A stretch of 64,000 nucleotides of DNA from Leucosporidium creatinivorum (GCA_001600635.1 BCKL01000007.1:520303-584302); one strand, 5' to 3'. Numbered from the stretch's first letter, positions 10,442 through 23,403 are shown. Notes: generated by a model not told the origin, from the letters alone. Translations and numbers: made by a program.

Positions 10442-11411
10442 TCAATTCCCTGCTTCCACTTTGCGCACCCACTCGCCAATCGCCAACGGGAGCTCCTCTC
10501 TATTCAACAGCTGAGCATGCCCGTCTCTCAGCGACTCATGATCCACCTCGACCGAGCCCCTCCCCTCCTTCCCCTCCAACCTCGCCCTGAACCGCTCCAC
10601 AAACTCGTCTGGCTGCCTCACGCTCAGCAGCTCATCCTCCTTCGAGTGCAGCACCAACAGCTTCAACTCTCGCTCTCCCTCTTCCTCCGCGACGAGCTCC
10701 CACCGCGCCGGCGACTCTTGCGCCAGATAGCTCGGCTCGAGCCCAAACGCATCGTTGACGAACGAATCGTATGCTGGGTACTCCTCTAGTAGGGAAGGGA
10801 GGTCATAGATCCCATCCACGCAGATGACGCCCTTGACCGCTCTCCGCACCTCCTTCTTGACCACTCCGTCCAGCTTTGAGCCTTCTGGCGGCTGCAGAAC
10901 GAGCGACAGGGCGATGAATGCTCCTGCCGAGTGACCGATGAGGTAGATGGAGTTACGGTCCCATCTTCGCGAGTCGTTTTCGAGGGGAAGGAGGGAAGGG
11001 GAGGCGAGGAGGGAGAGGCCGGAGAGGGAGTCGAGAGCTTGAGCTGGGTGAGGGGAGGTGGGAGCGAGGCGGTATTCGAGGCAGGCGACGGGGAGGGATG
11101 TGGAGTGGACTAGGGCGGGCATGAGCGTGTTGGTGAAGTCTTCCTTTGATTCTGAGAGCAGGAAAGAGAGGGTAAGCGAGCGAATAGAGAGCGAAACGAG
11201 CGAAATGACCTTACCCGACCGCCATGCACCACCTGTAGAGAGCTCAAGTATGTCAGCGAACTCCTAGACCGCCTGCACCTCGCAAGAGCTCACCATGGAT
11301 GAAGACGAGAAGGGGAGAAGCAGCAGATGAACCGTGAGGGAGAAAGATGTCCAGCGCCTGCCGTGGCGATGTGGGGCTAGCGGCGTACGGTATGTTGAGA
11401 TGTATGTCCAT
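10442..11411 (-). CDS. Alpha/beta hydrolase, kynurenine formamidase-like
   Basis: ATG at 11411 (MDIHLNIPYAASP). Exons join to give LLVFIHGGAWRS then ESKEDFTNTLMPALVHST, followed by a long exon with YLIGHSAGAFIAL and a C-terminal RDGHAQLL, ending at 10442. Visible features are the HGGAW oxyanion motif, the GHSAG nucleophile elbow, a likely acid in HSKEDELL and the catalytic His in DGHAQ. About 280 residues fits a small single-domain hydrolase without a signal peptide. HGGAW followed by a short exon and a GHSAG serine is the arrangement of kynurenine formamidase (BNA7-type, N-formylkynurenine to kynurenine in tryptophan breakdown). Related carboxylesterases share it, so the substrate is an inference. 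Its 3' end lies 185 bp from the inverted repeat arm. Confidence 0.7.
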
Positions 11412-11904
11412 CCTGAGCAGCTGGCGATGAGAAGCAGAAAGACGAGTGAGAAGCGGGAGAGCAAGAGGGGGAGCTCAGCGTTTCGAGTCGAGCAAGGTTA
11501 AAGGGGTCGAGACAATCGCCGAGAGCAGTTTGAGCTACATTTCAGCTTTTGCGATATTTGCGACTGCTCTATGCAGCGCTGTAGCTCAAGTTTGGGCTTT
11601 GGAGCTGTTCGGCGCGTCCTGCGAAGGATCGCCGAGCTCTGGGGGCAATTCCCAAGCTCGAGCGCCCTACAGCAGGCTAGGGTATCAAATGAAGCTGCTA
11701 GAGTACTTCTAAGCTGCTGTGAGCCCTGCTACAAAAGGTGCGAGAAATCAGCAAGAGGTCAATGCGACGCGGTGAGAGGGAGGCAGCTCTCTCCCTCTTA
11801 CCACATCCTCTCGACTCTCGCTCACCACCTCAGCAGCTACCTACAAGACTACAGAAGCCTCTCAGCTGGCGCCTTAGCTTTAGCAAGCACTTCGCACTCG
11901 AGTC

Positions 11905-14689
11905 ATGGCAGAGGAGGCGGCTCCCCCAGCTCTCCCTCAAGTAGGCGATCAGTTCTCGTCTCTCCGCTCGTTCGAGAAGGCTACACGCGCTGCTCAGCAG
12001 TCACTTGACCCTGCGGTAGAGCTCATCCAAGGCAAGGAGAGGGCAAACACGCTCATCCTCATCTGCAAGCGGGGCCGCCGAAAGCCAGGCAGGCGCAGAG
12101 CAGGCGAACGCAAGCTCGAGGACTGGGAGCTGTGCCCGTGAGTCTATCAGAGTGCAGCCTGTATCCCCGCCTGCTCTCTCGCTACAGACTACTAACGGTC
12201 GGGTCCTCGCTTCGCCTAGGTTTACCCTCTCCGCCACCCTCGACGACGACGCCAGCCCGCCAGCCTACATCGTGCAATCCTACACTCCTCACCACCACCT
12301 CGACCAACAGATCTGCTCCTCTTCTCCCGCCCAAGTCATCCATCCTCTTCCCGTCATCTCAGCTCCGGTCGCAGCGCCAACGCCGAGCTCGATGCCTCCG
12401 CCGAAGCGCAGGAGAAGCATCTCGTCGGGCCCGCTTCGTGACGAGGACGGCCGTTTCGTCTCTCCCGAAGTCACCAAAACTCAGAAGGGACTCAATACCT
12501 CCTTCCTACCCTTCTCCATCCCTCTCCTTCCAATCCGCCGTCGCCAACGCCCTCCTCCTCAAGCGAGTACCGAGTCGGACGAGTACTCTGCCACGCTCGC
12601 CAACACGAACGAATACCTCGCATGGAAACAGGTGCTTGGGATCGATACGAACGAGATCCCCAGCGCATGGTCGGCGCCTCTACCGAAAGGCAGGGAGCTC
12701 TTCAAGCAGTGGGGCTGGATGCCCGAGGGCGCCGAAGAGGAAGCCGTCGAGCAGGAGTCGGAGCGAGCCATGGAGCAAGAGACTCAGGGGTTCGAAGAAG
12801 AAGAGGAGGAGCGCGAGGAGGAGGACGCCGACTACCAGCCGGTCGAGGAGCAGCTCGGTCCTTCCTCCGACGATGTCTACCAGCCTCAACCGAAACGCCG
12901 TCGCAAGTCCACCAGCCGCCCTCCTCCCGTCTCCTACGGGTTCCCTCGCCCTTCCACTCGCTCGACTCTGCGACGCACTACTCGCGGCAGCAGCATCGAC
13001 GCGAGCGAGTCACCCGAGATGCGTCGAGGATTCTGGGCGCGCGACGACGACGATGAGGACGAAGCCGAGGCGACGATGACCCCCGAGACTCCCTTCATGG
13101 AGCTCGAATCCAAGAAGAGGAAGCGCTATCACTCTTCTGCCGACGAGGACGCCTCGAGGACCCTTCTCGAGCTGTCAAGCGGCGGCGCCGAACCCCTCGG
13201 ACTCGGACTCGACCTCGGCGCGCCGGCGCAGGACGAGGAGCCCGATACACCTGCTACCATCGGTACTGGGCTCATCCCCCGACCCGGTCCGAAGCTGCCC
13301 TTTCCCTGTAGCTGCCACCGTGGCAACAATCGTCCTCACCTCCGAATCGACACCACCGTCTCGCAGAGCGGCGCCGGCTTTGCTTCTCCTCAGCCGATTA
13401 CGTCGAATGAGCTTACCGAAGAGGCTCTCAAGTCATCCACCAGCCGCTCAGCGCATCAACAGGCGCAAGCTCACGAGGCCATGATCGCCGCCATCGAGCT
13501 CAGCCTTCCCCCTGCTTCACCTCTCCCCACCGCCTCTGTCGAGCCCAATCCTTCTGCCACTGTCGAAAAGAGGGGAACCATTCCATCTCTACCCTCTTTC
13601 AAGAAACGCCCCGCCCTCGCTCGCGACCAGTCGTGGGACAGCGCAGCTACCGCCGAATCCCGCCAGCACTCGCCCGCCGTTAGCGAGTCCACCTCCGCGT
13701 CTCCTGCGCTCATTCGCGCCGATACGCCTCCTCTCCCCCTTTTCCGCGCCCATTCGGAAGGCTCCGACGCCTCGTCCCTCGACCGACCCGCCCCTCTCCT
13801 CTTCAAGCCCCGCCGAGCGCCGAAGCTCACGTCACAGAAGAGCTACGTGGCCGCTGCCAAGCCGGCGCTCCAGGTCGCTCTCGCTTCGGCGGAGAATGCT
13901 ACCGCTAGTAGCAGGATCGAGGAGGAGAAGCTGGAGGACGTCAAGCCGGCGGTCGCGTCGGGCGTCGAGCTGTTGCAGCAGAGGGAGGAGATCAAGCAGC
14001 TCAAAGCGAGGTTCTACGATGGATCAGAGAGCAGGATCGATCCGTAGGTACTCTCTCTTGGGTACCCAAGTACATCGCTGACCTCGCTGCACCTCAACAG
14101 GCTCTACTGCTCCGCCGACCTGGACCACAAGCTCGCCTCGCTCTGCTCCCTCGGCCATCTCTTCGCCTCCAACCCCGCCTACACGACGCTCCTCTCCTCC
14201 CACCTCCCTCTCCGCTCCAAGCTCCCTCAGCCCTTCCTTCACGTCGCCCGCGATGGCTCCTCCTCGGCCCCTACGCCCGCTTCGGCGCGACCTCTTCACC
14301 CTCGCCTGCTCGCCGCGACGAGCTACCTTTGGGGTCGCGATCTCGTGAGAGCGGAGATGGAGTGGTTGGAGAGGGAGGAGAAGGGGCTGTGGAAGCTGTT
14401 GGAGGAAATGGTGGTGGTGAGGGAGGTGAATGAGATGTGGGAGCACGTTAGGAGGGAGATGGAGGAGAAGGAGCGAGAGAGGGAGCGCGAGAGGGAGAGG
14501 GAGAGGAACGATTCGCCCAAGAGGAGGTACCAGCACCAACACTCACCGCCGACTGGACATGGCGGCGGGAGGAAGTACGGAAGGGGAGCAGGCGAGATCG
14601 GAGATGGCCGAGGTTGGAGGAAGGGCGCCGAGCCCCCTCGCGGTGGAGGGTGGAGGCCTGACCCGAAAGGCGATCGCTGGGCGAGGTAG
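11905..14689 (+). CDS. Large nuclear-type protein with FAR1/WRKY-GCM1-like N-terminus
   Basis: Three exons: 11905-12137, 12220-14043 and 14101-14689, about 880 residues. The N-terminus (VGDQFSSLRSFEKATRAA...LILICKRG...WELCPFTLSATLDDD...IVQSYTPHHHLDQ) has the spaced Cys, Cys and His-x-His of the FAR1/WRKY-GCM1 zinc fold, which binds DNA in transposase-derived transcription factors. The rest is disordered and rich in Ser, Pro and acidic residues, with basic patches such as PPPKRRRSIS and PKRRRKSTSR that could be nuclear signals. A short Cys pair (PFPCSCHRG) lies mid-protein. The C-terminus has an acidic/basic helix (MEEKERERERERER) and a Gly/Arg-rich tail. It is probably a DNA-binding regulator. 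The zinc-fold call is an inference from residue spacing only. Confidence 0.7.
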
Positions 14690-14770
14690 CTAGATAGCGA
14701 GAACGACAAAGCCTTGCACTGCACATAAACCAAAACCAGACGTCTGTACAACACCGCTCGAGAGTCTCCA

Positions 14771-17275
14771 TCACTTCTTCTTGAGCTCAGCCGCCGCTCG
14801 ATTCCTCGCTCGGGTCGCTTCCAGCGCCTCGAGAGCCTTCGTCTGCCGCCACTCGCAGCCCTCCTCAAACTCGCAGGTGCTGCGAAGGATTCCAAAGGTC
14901 AGCTCAAATCGACAGCTCGAGTAGGGAGAGGTAAGACTCACCGACAACGACTCGTCTGCTCCAAGCTCACTCCCCTCGGCTCCCTCTCCCCCATCCACAA
15001 GCCCGTCACGTCCCTCAACCAGGCATCGAGATCTTTGGGGTCATTCCTGAACCTCTCTGTGCCGATCAAGGAGCCTTCAAGGATCTCCTCGAGCGGCGAA
15101 GGAGGAGGGGGAGACGATTTGGCTGGAGGTGCTGGAGGGGTCGACGGCTTTGAAGGCGAGAGAGGTGGCGGAGCAGCACGGAGACGCTTGGTGGGCGGAG
15201 TGGAGGGGGAGGCGAGAGTTTCGTGTGGGTTGATGTTCTCCGAGCCGGAAGTAGTCGGTCTGCGGCGGCGGAGGTTGTAGCGCAGCTCGGTTGGAGGGGC
15301 CGCCTGCGAATTTGAGGGCAGATCGGCGATAGCTGAAGGCGAGGAAGGGGTAGAAGCGAGGTCGATAACGTCGGTAGTAGCAGCAGGAGGAACGAGGAGA
15401 GAGATGTCGGCGATGTAGGGAATGCCTTCGACCTCCGCGTCGAGGTTCTCCATGACGGCGTCTGCAGCGGCTCCGACGGGGTTATCGTCGTCCAGCTGCA
15501 CCACTCTAGCCACCTCTTGTACCAGCCGAGTATCCTCCAAGCTCATCGCGAGCGCCCTCGCCATATCCTCCTCGTCCTCGCCGATGGTGGCGACGTTGTC
15601 CCTCCCCGCCTCGGCGCGCAAACTCTCTTCGATGGCTCGCTTGAGTTCCTCCTCCTCCTCCTCCGTCCTACTCTTCTTCCTGGGCTTCCACTTGCGAACG
15701 TTGTTCCGCAACCGGTAGTTGATCTCGAGGTCCTCCTCGAACGGGCCTCGAATGCCCTCCTTGGCGCCGAGCGTTTCGCCGTAGCGCTGGAGGGCAGCGA
15801 TGAACTCGGCGAGCGTGCTAGCAGATCCGAGGGTCGCTTCAAGGGAAGAGCCGACGAGGACAGGTTGGATGGAGGTGAGGAAGGCGGCAGTGAAGGGAGT
15901 GGAAGGGTCGAGCGAGAGATGAGAGAAAAGGCGACGCCATTCGAACGGTGCCGGTGCTGAGGAAGACGTCGAGGAGGAAGGAGGGGTGAGAAGCGAAGAG
16001 AGTAGCCGGTGGTAGAGCATGAGCTGGAGGCGACTGGCTCGACTCTCGTTCTTTGGAGGGAGGGAACGATTGTAGCTGTGGGTGGGCGAGGTCAGCTCGC
16101 GTTTGGGTGTGATGTCGAGGCCAGCGGCGTACCGGGTCTTCGAATCGCTCACTACGAATCCCCATCTCGGTGCAGCGAAGTCGGATTCGTCGCTCACGTC
16201 GTCCTGGTCCAACGCCTTCTCCTTTCCCTTCTTCGTCGGCGATGGCGCGAAGAAATGCTCGAGCTTGCGCTGACTGGCGTCCTCCTCCTTGGCCTTGGTG
16301 GCAGTAAAAGTTTTCGAAGGCGAGGACTGCTTCTGGGACTCCGAAGGTTGAGCAGGGAGGGTCGAGGTCGAAGCGATAGGAAGGAGTTCGCGCCGGTCAA
16401 CCTCGTCGATGACGCCAAAGACGAGGAAGGGACCGATGAAGCCGACAACAGGGATCTCGCGCTGTTGAGCACGAAGGTCAGCCTCGCGCAGACTATGATA
16501 AGAGCCCAGGAGACTCACAGCGAGACCGGTGGAGATCAACGTTTCGAGACAAACGATCGTATTGAGGATGCGCAGCGCCCACCACTCTTCTTTCTGCCCA
16601 ACAGCGACTTGAACCTCCTCTGCATCGCCCATAGCCTCCTTCTCCAGCACCTTGTGCACAGCGCGACCTTTGTCGAGCACGACCTCGCGGGCGACGGTTC
16701 GGTTTTGGTTAAGAGGAATGGTGGCTCCGGTCGAGGTGACGATGGTAGTAGGACGTTCGCTTGGCGGTAGATGCGACTTTGAGCTGAGGCGGTAGGAGTG
16801 TTGAACCTGCGGAGAGAGAGGTTAGGAAAGCTCGGCGAAGTCGACTAACGCCGAAGGACCTACTTCGCACCACGACGGGCCGACGAGATCAGACACGCTC
16901 AAGCCTCCCCATCCCTTGCGCTTCCTGAACCTCTCCCTGATTCGTGAAGGTCGTTAGTCGACTGCTCCCGCTGCGATCGTCATCATGCTGCACTCACCAG
17001 AGGCTCAGCGAGAGGCCTGCTGAACTTGATCCGCTCTCCAGCACCTCGAGCGCATCCGCAGTAGAGCCTGCACGGTCGGAGGCCTCGTCCAGCTTCTCCG
17101 ATACCTCGACAGCTTGCTCCGCTCCCTCCAGCGCGACTTCAACGAGAGGGAGCTCCGCTCGGGTGGCGGCTGGAGGCTGAGGTGGAGCACTCTCGATGGC
17201 GGTGAGCTGAGTCTCGAGCTCTTCGTCGCCCCAGTTGAGCTCCTCGCCGTAGTCCGAGTCGTCGGCCGCCGCCAT
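14771..17275 (-). CDS. EXO5: Mitochondrial/nuclear exonuclease V (EXO5/DEM1 type)
   Basis: ATG at 17275 (MAAADDSDYGEELNWGDEEL). An internal exon carries GGLSVSDLVGPSWCEVQHSYRL, then EVQVAVGQKEEWWALRILN, ETLISTGLA, PVVGFIGPFLVFGVIDEVDR, GFVVSDSKTRY and RLQLMLYHRLLSSLL. After the last intron, TSRCRTCEFEEGCEWRQTKA runs to TGA at 14771. This is the order of exonuclease V: the first cluster Cys in SWCE, PD-(D/E)XK nuclease residues (Asp in GVIDEVD, DSK), and three closing Cys (C-x2-C-x5-C) for the 4Fe-4S cluster. The enzyme degrades single-stranded DNA and serves mitochondrial DNA maintenance in yeast and crosslink repair in animals. A long acidic, proline-rich insert (about residues 450-640) interrupts the C-terminal half. 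The gene converges on its left neighbour, with 81 bp between stops. Confidence 0.9.
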
Positions 17276-17485
17276 GAGCCTGCGAGCGAGAGGTTAGCGA
17301 GGGGAAGTCAGGTCGGCAGCGCAAGAGAGGTGGGCGTACCAGCAGCAGCAGCAGCAATACCTACAAGCTTAGATCCCAGTAGCGCTCGGTGAAGTCGCGT
17401 CGAGTGAGAAGCGAGCGAGTTGTCAAAAGACAAGAGAGAGCGCGACGTCAACTTCTACTCTTCGTCTCCTGCTGCGCGCATCTCC

Positions 17486-20032
17486 ATGTCAATCCGACCT
17501 CTGTACGTTGATTGGCTTCTGTCAACCTCACGGCTCAGGCTAACCCATAGAAACTCTACTACCGCAGAGAAGGCGGGGTGCGTCTGTGCTCACTTTCGGC
17601 CAGCGCGTCGGCTTCTGTTGCTGACCCGCTGTTTCCCTGCAGTTCGGTCGAGCAAGAGCACGATCAGGTCAACCATGGCTCACTGCTCTGCGGATACCAG
17701 TCGGCAGAGCGCCGAAACGACACCTCGCAATCCCCGTCTTCTCCTTTCTTGCGCCGTCCGATCTCGCTTCCCATAAACGCCGAGATAGCCACGACCGACA
17801 TACTACACCCTTCACCTACCGCCTCGTCTTCCCGATCATTGCCACCCTCGTCCTCCTCGCTCTTCCCTTCGTCGCCCTCGCCTTCTTCGCCCTCCTCATT
17901 CGGTCTCGACGGAGCAGTCTCGTCTTCACACCCACCGAAATCGAACGGATATGGAGATGGGAGATAGCCCAGGGTCACTACCCGTCGCGTCAACCCCCTG
18001 GCGTCTTGCTCTCTGGCCCCTCGACCGAGAGTCTCGGCAGCATTTCGAACCCAGCGCTATCAAGCGGGACAAGGGGAGGCGGATTCGTGCTCGGTACTGG
18101 ACCAGAGAGGAAGTACATCAGTCTGCCGGTGGAGGGAACGAAAGCAGGGCAGTCGGCCGAGTTCCCACCTCGCCCAGCGTTCGGCTCGGTCCTCGACCTA
18201 GACGAGGTCATGCGGCACTGCGATTTCGGCGAGGGGAAGTACGTCCGCGACTGCTTGGAGGTGTTAAGGATGAACGCTGGGCTTCAGGACAGCTGGCTGC
18301 GTCGAGGGAAGCTCGAGACGTGGGGGGCGACTTTCGTCAGCGACGGGCGACGGGAGGGGAAGCGCAACGCTCGTAGGACACCTTCGATGAACCGAGGCAT
18401 CCTCAACTCGGCAGCCTCCAGCTTCTCCGCCCACATCTCCGACCTCGAACGCCACACCCTCTCACTACCACCTTCCACCTTCTCCATCCACTCGCCCCCT
18501 CACCCTTCCCACCCCGGCGCCGACCCTAGCTGCGACCCCGACAACCCTCGACTGTTCCATATCTTTTGGGCAGGCCCTTTTACGGATAAACCGTACATGG
18601 CAGCTCTCTCCTTCCTCTACTCTCAGAATATCGCCCTCTCATCACCAATCGGCGCTCCACCCCCTTCCTCCTTCTGCCGCCCTCAGCTCTGGATCTGGAT
18701 CAACCCCGGTCCCGCGTCAAGCTTACCCAACAACCACGCAAACGAGGAGATGCGCGCAGAGCTCAAGAGCAATCCCTGGAGCGCACCTTTGCTGCATCCT
18801 CGGTTCGAGCAGGTCGTCAAGTTCCAGCTCTGGAACACGACCGAGCAGCTCGACAATATTGCGGAGATGAAGGGATGGCGCGACATGCAGCTCTTTAACA
18901 CTCATGGCAAGAAGTTCAATGTGCGTCGCCGTCTCGTCTCGCCTCGCAAGTCAACGAGCGCCGAGCTGACCGCCTTCTCCCCTAGCAGAGCCCAAAAGCC
19001 GACCCCAACAAGCCCCAAAAGAAGCTCTTCAGCCGTGTAGGATCAGCAGACTCCTCCTCCTATGATCGACTCTCCGTCGTCCTCTCCGACATGGCTCGCT
19101 TCGTCCTCACATACCGGTTCGGCGGCATCTATCTCGACGCCGACACCCTCCTCCTTCGTGATTGGGAGGAGCTATTCGGGTGGAAGGGAGCGTTCGGATA
19201 TCGATGGAGTCGTCTACCGCTGTACAACACCGCGGTGCTCAAGATGCAGCGAGGGAGCGCGATCGGCAGCTGGGTCTTCCGCACCGCCGTCGCCAATGGA
19301 CTCGACTTCCACCCTATGACCCTCTCACGGTACACCAAAGACGCTGGCGTCGATGGTCTGATCTTGAAGCTGCCGGACGCGCTCTTTGACTCACCGTGGC
19401 TCAACATGTAAGCTCGTCTCGAAGCTCGCTCGAAGCTCGGTGCTGACCGTTTCGAATCGCAGCGAGGACTATCAGCGAGATCGCCCGGCCTTCCCCAACT
19501 TCAAGAGGTGAGCTGTCTCATCCTAAACCATTCCTCCCCTCGATTGACCTCAACTCGGCTACAGCTTTGACGACTTCTTCGAAACGCCCAAGGACGACGA
19601 GGGCGGGGCAGGGGGGGTCGCGGTCGGCTTCGATGGCTTCTTTCGAGGCGCCTTCTCCTAGTGAGTGGTTTAAGACGTTTCTGAATAGCTGTTGCCTGAC
19701 TTTGCCCCTCGCAGTCACTGGCACAACGCCTGGTAAGCTCGCCCTCTCTGCTCCTCGGCGCCTTCGCTTACCCGTCCTCTTGCAGGTGGCGACCCTTTGA
19801 CCCCGCTCGCAACTTCCCCGATCTCGGCCCTCGCTTCCAAGTCTCAGAGGACGCCGCTCGAGCTGCACTCGCTCTCGCCGATCCTTCCTACGCCTCACTT
19901 GTCGAGGAGATGTCTCGAGCCAACTCGACCGATTTGAGCTGGTCGGCCACGATGAAGCGGACATTCGAGTCGTACTTGCGAGGGGAGACGCCGAATATGT
20001 ATGGCGAGTGGATAGACTATAGCGAGATGTAG
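17486..20032 (+). CDS. GT32-type Golgi glycosyltransferase (type II membrane protein)
   Basis: A hydrophobic anchor (LVFPIIATLVLLALPFVALA) near the N-terminus is followed by a luminal domain with LFHIFWAGPFTDKPYMAAL, a long exon to GKKFN, then GGIYLDADTLLLRDWEELFG and, after short exons, AFSYHWHNAW and WRPFDPARNF, ending at TAG 20030-20032. GGIYLDAD is the metal-binding DXD motif and the H/W-rich YHWHNAW block is typical of the Gly_transf_sug/GT32 family. Expected role: sugar transfer from a nucleotide donor in the Golgi; donor and acceptor are unknown. The start is uncertain. ATG 17486 with two small 5' exons fits the intron pattern but leaves the frame off by one against the anchor. The frame is open upstream of the anchor to about 17660. 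Confidence 0.75.
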
Positions 20033-20289
20033 ATGGAATAGCGTTGAACGCCCTGCTCTCGCCCGCTCGCCTCGGACTCGTGAGCTCACGAGGAACGGTC
20101 TTTACAGAAGACTATAGAGCACTGAAGGAGAAGACAACAGACAGCACCAGGAGGGGTATATGAGGGATTAGGCTAGTTGTAGGGTTTCGTGATAGCAGAG
20201 TGTCGGCGAGCGAGCGTCCACCAGAGTCTGGTCGTGAGAAAGCGTGATAACTGAGTGAAAGGCGTAGGAAGTTGTAGGTCTAGTGAGGA

Positions 20290-23200
20290 TCAGGCCGAGC
20301 TCTCCAGGGGATGAACATGTCGTCCTCCTGCGGCGGAGAGAGGCGGCGATGGTGTGGCGAGGGTGTGGTCGAGGGAGGAGGAGCGAGTGTGCGAGACCGA
20401 ATCGGGATGTTGAGGTACGGATGAAAGAGTCGGCTCGTGGGCGAGGAGGTGGTTAGTCGAGTCCTGGTAGAGCTGATAGACCGAGTCGCCTGAGCCGCCT
20501 TGAACCATGCCTGCGAGCGAGAAAGGTCAGCTCGTGCGAAGCGAGGAGGCCGGAGGAGCAGTATCGCACCAGCCGAGGTGGGAGGCAGAGGAGGATCTGA
20601 AGACCTCGTCGAATGAACCACATTGTCTTCGTACATGTCAGCCGAAGAGGAGGGCTGCAGGCGCGGTCGGTCGTCGCTCGGAGGCGAGAGCGGCTGGGGA
20701 GGGGTTTGAAGCGGCGGCGAAGGCGACTGCATCGGCACTTGTTGCTGCTGATCTTGGAGTGATGCGCGCTGAAGCTTGAGAATCTGCTGCTGTACTTGCT
20801 GCTCGAAGGGCGGCGTTTGATGACGAGCTGGCGAGAGGGCGCGACTGGCTGAGCCACTCGGGGCGCGGGAGAGACGGCCGGCAGCGAGGTCGGCGGGGAG
20901 CCCTTCGAAGAGAGTGGCATGCTGAGAGATGAGCACCTCCATCACGAGATCCTAGGTGTGCGGGAAGAGTCGGTCAGCGCGAGAAAGCGTACGAGAAGCG
21001 CTTCGGCGATCTCACCTTGGCGCTATTCTTTGCAGACTCGATTGTAGCCACCTCCTCCTCCTGGAAGACAACGGGTGCAAAGATGACTCCGAGGTTGGCG
21101 GCGGTCATCTTGTTGGTTGGCTCGTGCTCGACGATTCTAGCGAGGTGCTCGACGAGCGCCTTGAGAGTGGCCTGATTGGGCACAGCGAGTCGCCTGAGAC
21201 GTCGAGCGAGACTGGCGACGGTGGGCTCGAAGTCCTTCATGACGTCGGCGGAGAAGGCGAGACGACTGCAGAAGGCGAGAAGTCGGTCAGCTACGAGAGC
21301 GGCGTGGCTCACTGCGCGCACAGAACTCACTCGGCCGTAGGGAAGGGAAAGAGGGAGAACGGAAGTTGCCGGAGGTACAGCTGGGGGAGAGGGGCGTCAG
21401 CAGCCCCTCGACGAGAGAGAGACGAGCTCGACTCACCTTCATGAGGCCAGCGACTGTGGCAGGATCTTCGCGATCGTCGAACCTGAAGTCCTTCTCGTTG
21501 CGCTCGATCTGATGTACGAGCTGCTGCACGGTCGACTGCTTGCCCGAGATGCGGTAGATGCCCTCGTTGGTGATGCCGTTGACGTCGATGAAGGCGATGC
21601 TGTTGGCGATGAGAGTGGTCAGTGAGGTTGCTCGCGAAGGGGCGCCCGATGTGAGCTCACCAGTGTTGGACGATCAGGGGTACGAGAAGGTCGGGGTGGG
21701 TGGCGTGGTAGTCGGTAAGAGAAACGCCGAACAGCAGGTCGCGGCACTCGCCTACAAAGTAGTTTTTGTCTGAGGCGGAGAAAGGCGTGAGCTCTGAGCT
21801 CGACGACACGAGTACGCAAGCAGACATACAGTAGATACGAGGCTCGGGCGCAGATGGTCGAAGCGAGCGAGCAAAGTCAGAGGCCTCGAGCTCGGGGTTG
21901 AGATCCTGAGCGCCCTTCCTGACCGCTTCGGCGTTCTGCGCCGAGATAAGAAGGTCAGCGGAGTCCAGCCAGCTGAGCGGAAAGCTTCTCACCCTAAGCA
22001 TTGCGTTGCCGACATTGTTAAGACTCGATGCATGGACCTGGAGCACGTCCTTGAGCGCGAAGGAGAGCTCGGCGGCAAAGTCGACAAGGAAGGTCCGAGC
22101 TGCCGCTGCGACGCGAGCTCGCTGTAAGCGAAGTGTCTCGAGCCTCCATACTCCATCGCGATAGTCTCGATCTGCTCGTAGCGGAGAGTCAGCGTTGCCC
22201 TTTTCAACCGGGGTAAGAGCACCGACTCACCTGCCTGCTCGGCCTCCCTCTTGAGCTTGCTCCCCGCCGCCCTCGCCCGCACCGCTCGAGGCGGATGCGA
22301 CTTGCTCCCTCCCGAGCCTGCGCCTCCGGCATTGGCATCTCCTCCCTTGGCCAAGTTGCCCACGGCCCTTGCGATGGAGTTGATGCGGTGCTTGTCGTTC
22401 GTCCAATCGCGCTTGGCAATCGCATCAAAGACGTTGCCCTTGGCCGTCGGCGGATCCCTGTAGGCCGAGTGTGCTTGTGTACCCGTCGTCCCTGCGCCGG
22501 AGACGAAGACGGGGGCGGGAAGCGGAGGCGAGTTGAGCGCCATTGGCGGCGAATCGCCATCTCCTCGCGAGCTGGCGGACGACCCTTTCCTCGGTCGGTT
22601 CCCTCCATCCACCAGGCCCTTGGTCGAGCTCTCACTCCCACTCCAATGCTCTGGCGGCCAAGCGCCAGAGCCCGCCGAGCTCTCCTTCTCATGCTCGCGG
22701 TCCCGCTCCTGCTCGTCGCGCTCGTGCGCCTGGACATCCTCGACCTTGCGCTCGTAGTTGCGCTTGAGACGCTCGACGACTGCGATGTACTCGACATGAG
22801 CATCGCGAGTGGTCCGCGAGTCTTCCTTCACGCGTCGGCGCATGCGATCCTGTTCGTTGAAGCGGTGAGCCTCTGCGTCCGAGTGAGCAGCTCCCGGCGA
22901 GCAGGATAAGGACCCACCTTGTCGTCCTTGAGCGCAGTGAGCTTCTTGACGAGGTCCTCGAGCTCCCTCGCGCGCACCGCGTGAGCCATCGTCTCCTCGC
23001 TCGTTTCCGCTCTAACGAGAGACGAGGTCTTGCGCCAGCTTGGTGGCAGCAGCGAGCGATCACTGTGGAGGTACATATCAGTATCCAGCGCTGAGCGTCG
23101 TCGGGCTCGGCCTGGTAGACCTACTCGACGAGCGAGTCCTTGTTGACGAGCTGGAGGGATGATGCAGGGTCAGCGCGCTGTAAGACAGCTACAGGGAAGG

Positions 23201-23403
23201 CGCTGCTCACCTTCCTCAGCGACTCTACATATTCCACTTCAATCTCGTGTCTGCAGTGGCGAAGCCCGAGGCGAATCGCGGTGGTCAGCTGGGCTCGCAG
23301 AGGGAGCAGAGGGAGTGAGCGAGCTGCTGGCTCACCGGCGCTTAAAGAAGGCGAGGTGATGGTCTAGCTCTCGCTGTAGCAAGACGTTGGCATCGTCGTT
23401 CAT
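20290..23403 (-). CDS. RGD1: F-BAR and RhoGAP domain protein (RGD1-like)
   Basis: The gene opens with GLVMNDDANVLLQRELDHHL and HEIEVEYVESLRK, the start of an F-BAR (FCH) helix bundle. Further coiled exons follow (VEYIAVVERLKRNYERKVED), then a Ser/Pro/Gly-rich linker (about 22250-22650). The RhoGAP domain shows GIYRISGKQSTVQQLV (Arg finger), FRFDDREDPATVAGLMK, LYLRQLPFSLFPF and NKMTAANLGVIFAPVVFQ. A Gln/Pro-rich tail ends at 20290. F-BAR plus RhoGAP in this order is the fungal Rgd1 architecture. Rgd1 binds curved membranes and inactivates Rho3/Rho4-type GTPases at growth sites. ATG 23403 is the first solid start. The codons before it (FASASKG) look family-like, so a short upstream exon may exist. 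Confidence 0.85.

Noticed and set aside
12152-12219. Start of the FAR1-like gene within the second exon frame
   Set aside because: A clean intron (12138-12219) joins a better N-terminal exon starting at ATG 11905, in frame and completing the Cys/His pattern.
14448-14520. GA-rich tract as a simple repeat feature
   Set aside because: It is the coding sequence of an Arg/Glu-rich helix (MEEKERERERERER) in the FAR1-like gene, so it is explained.
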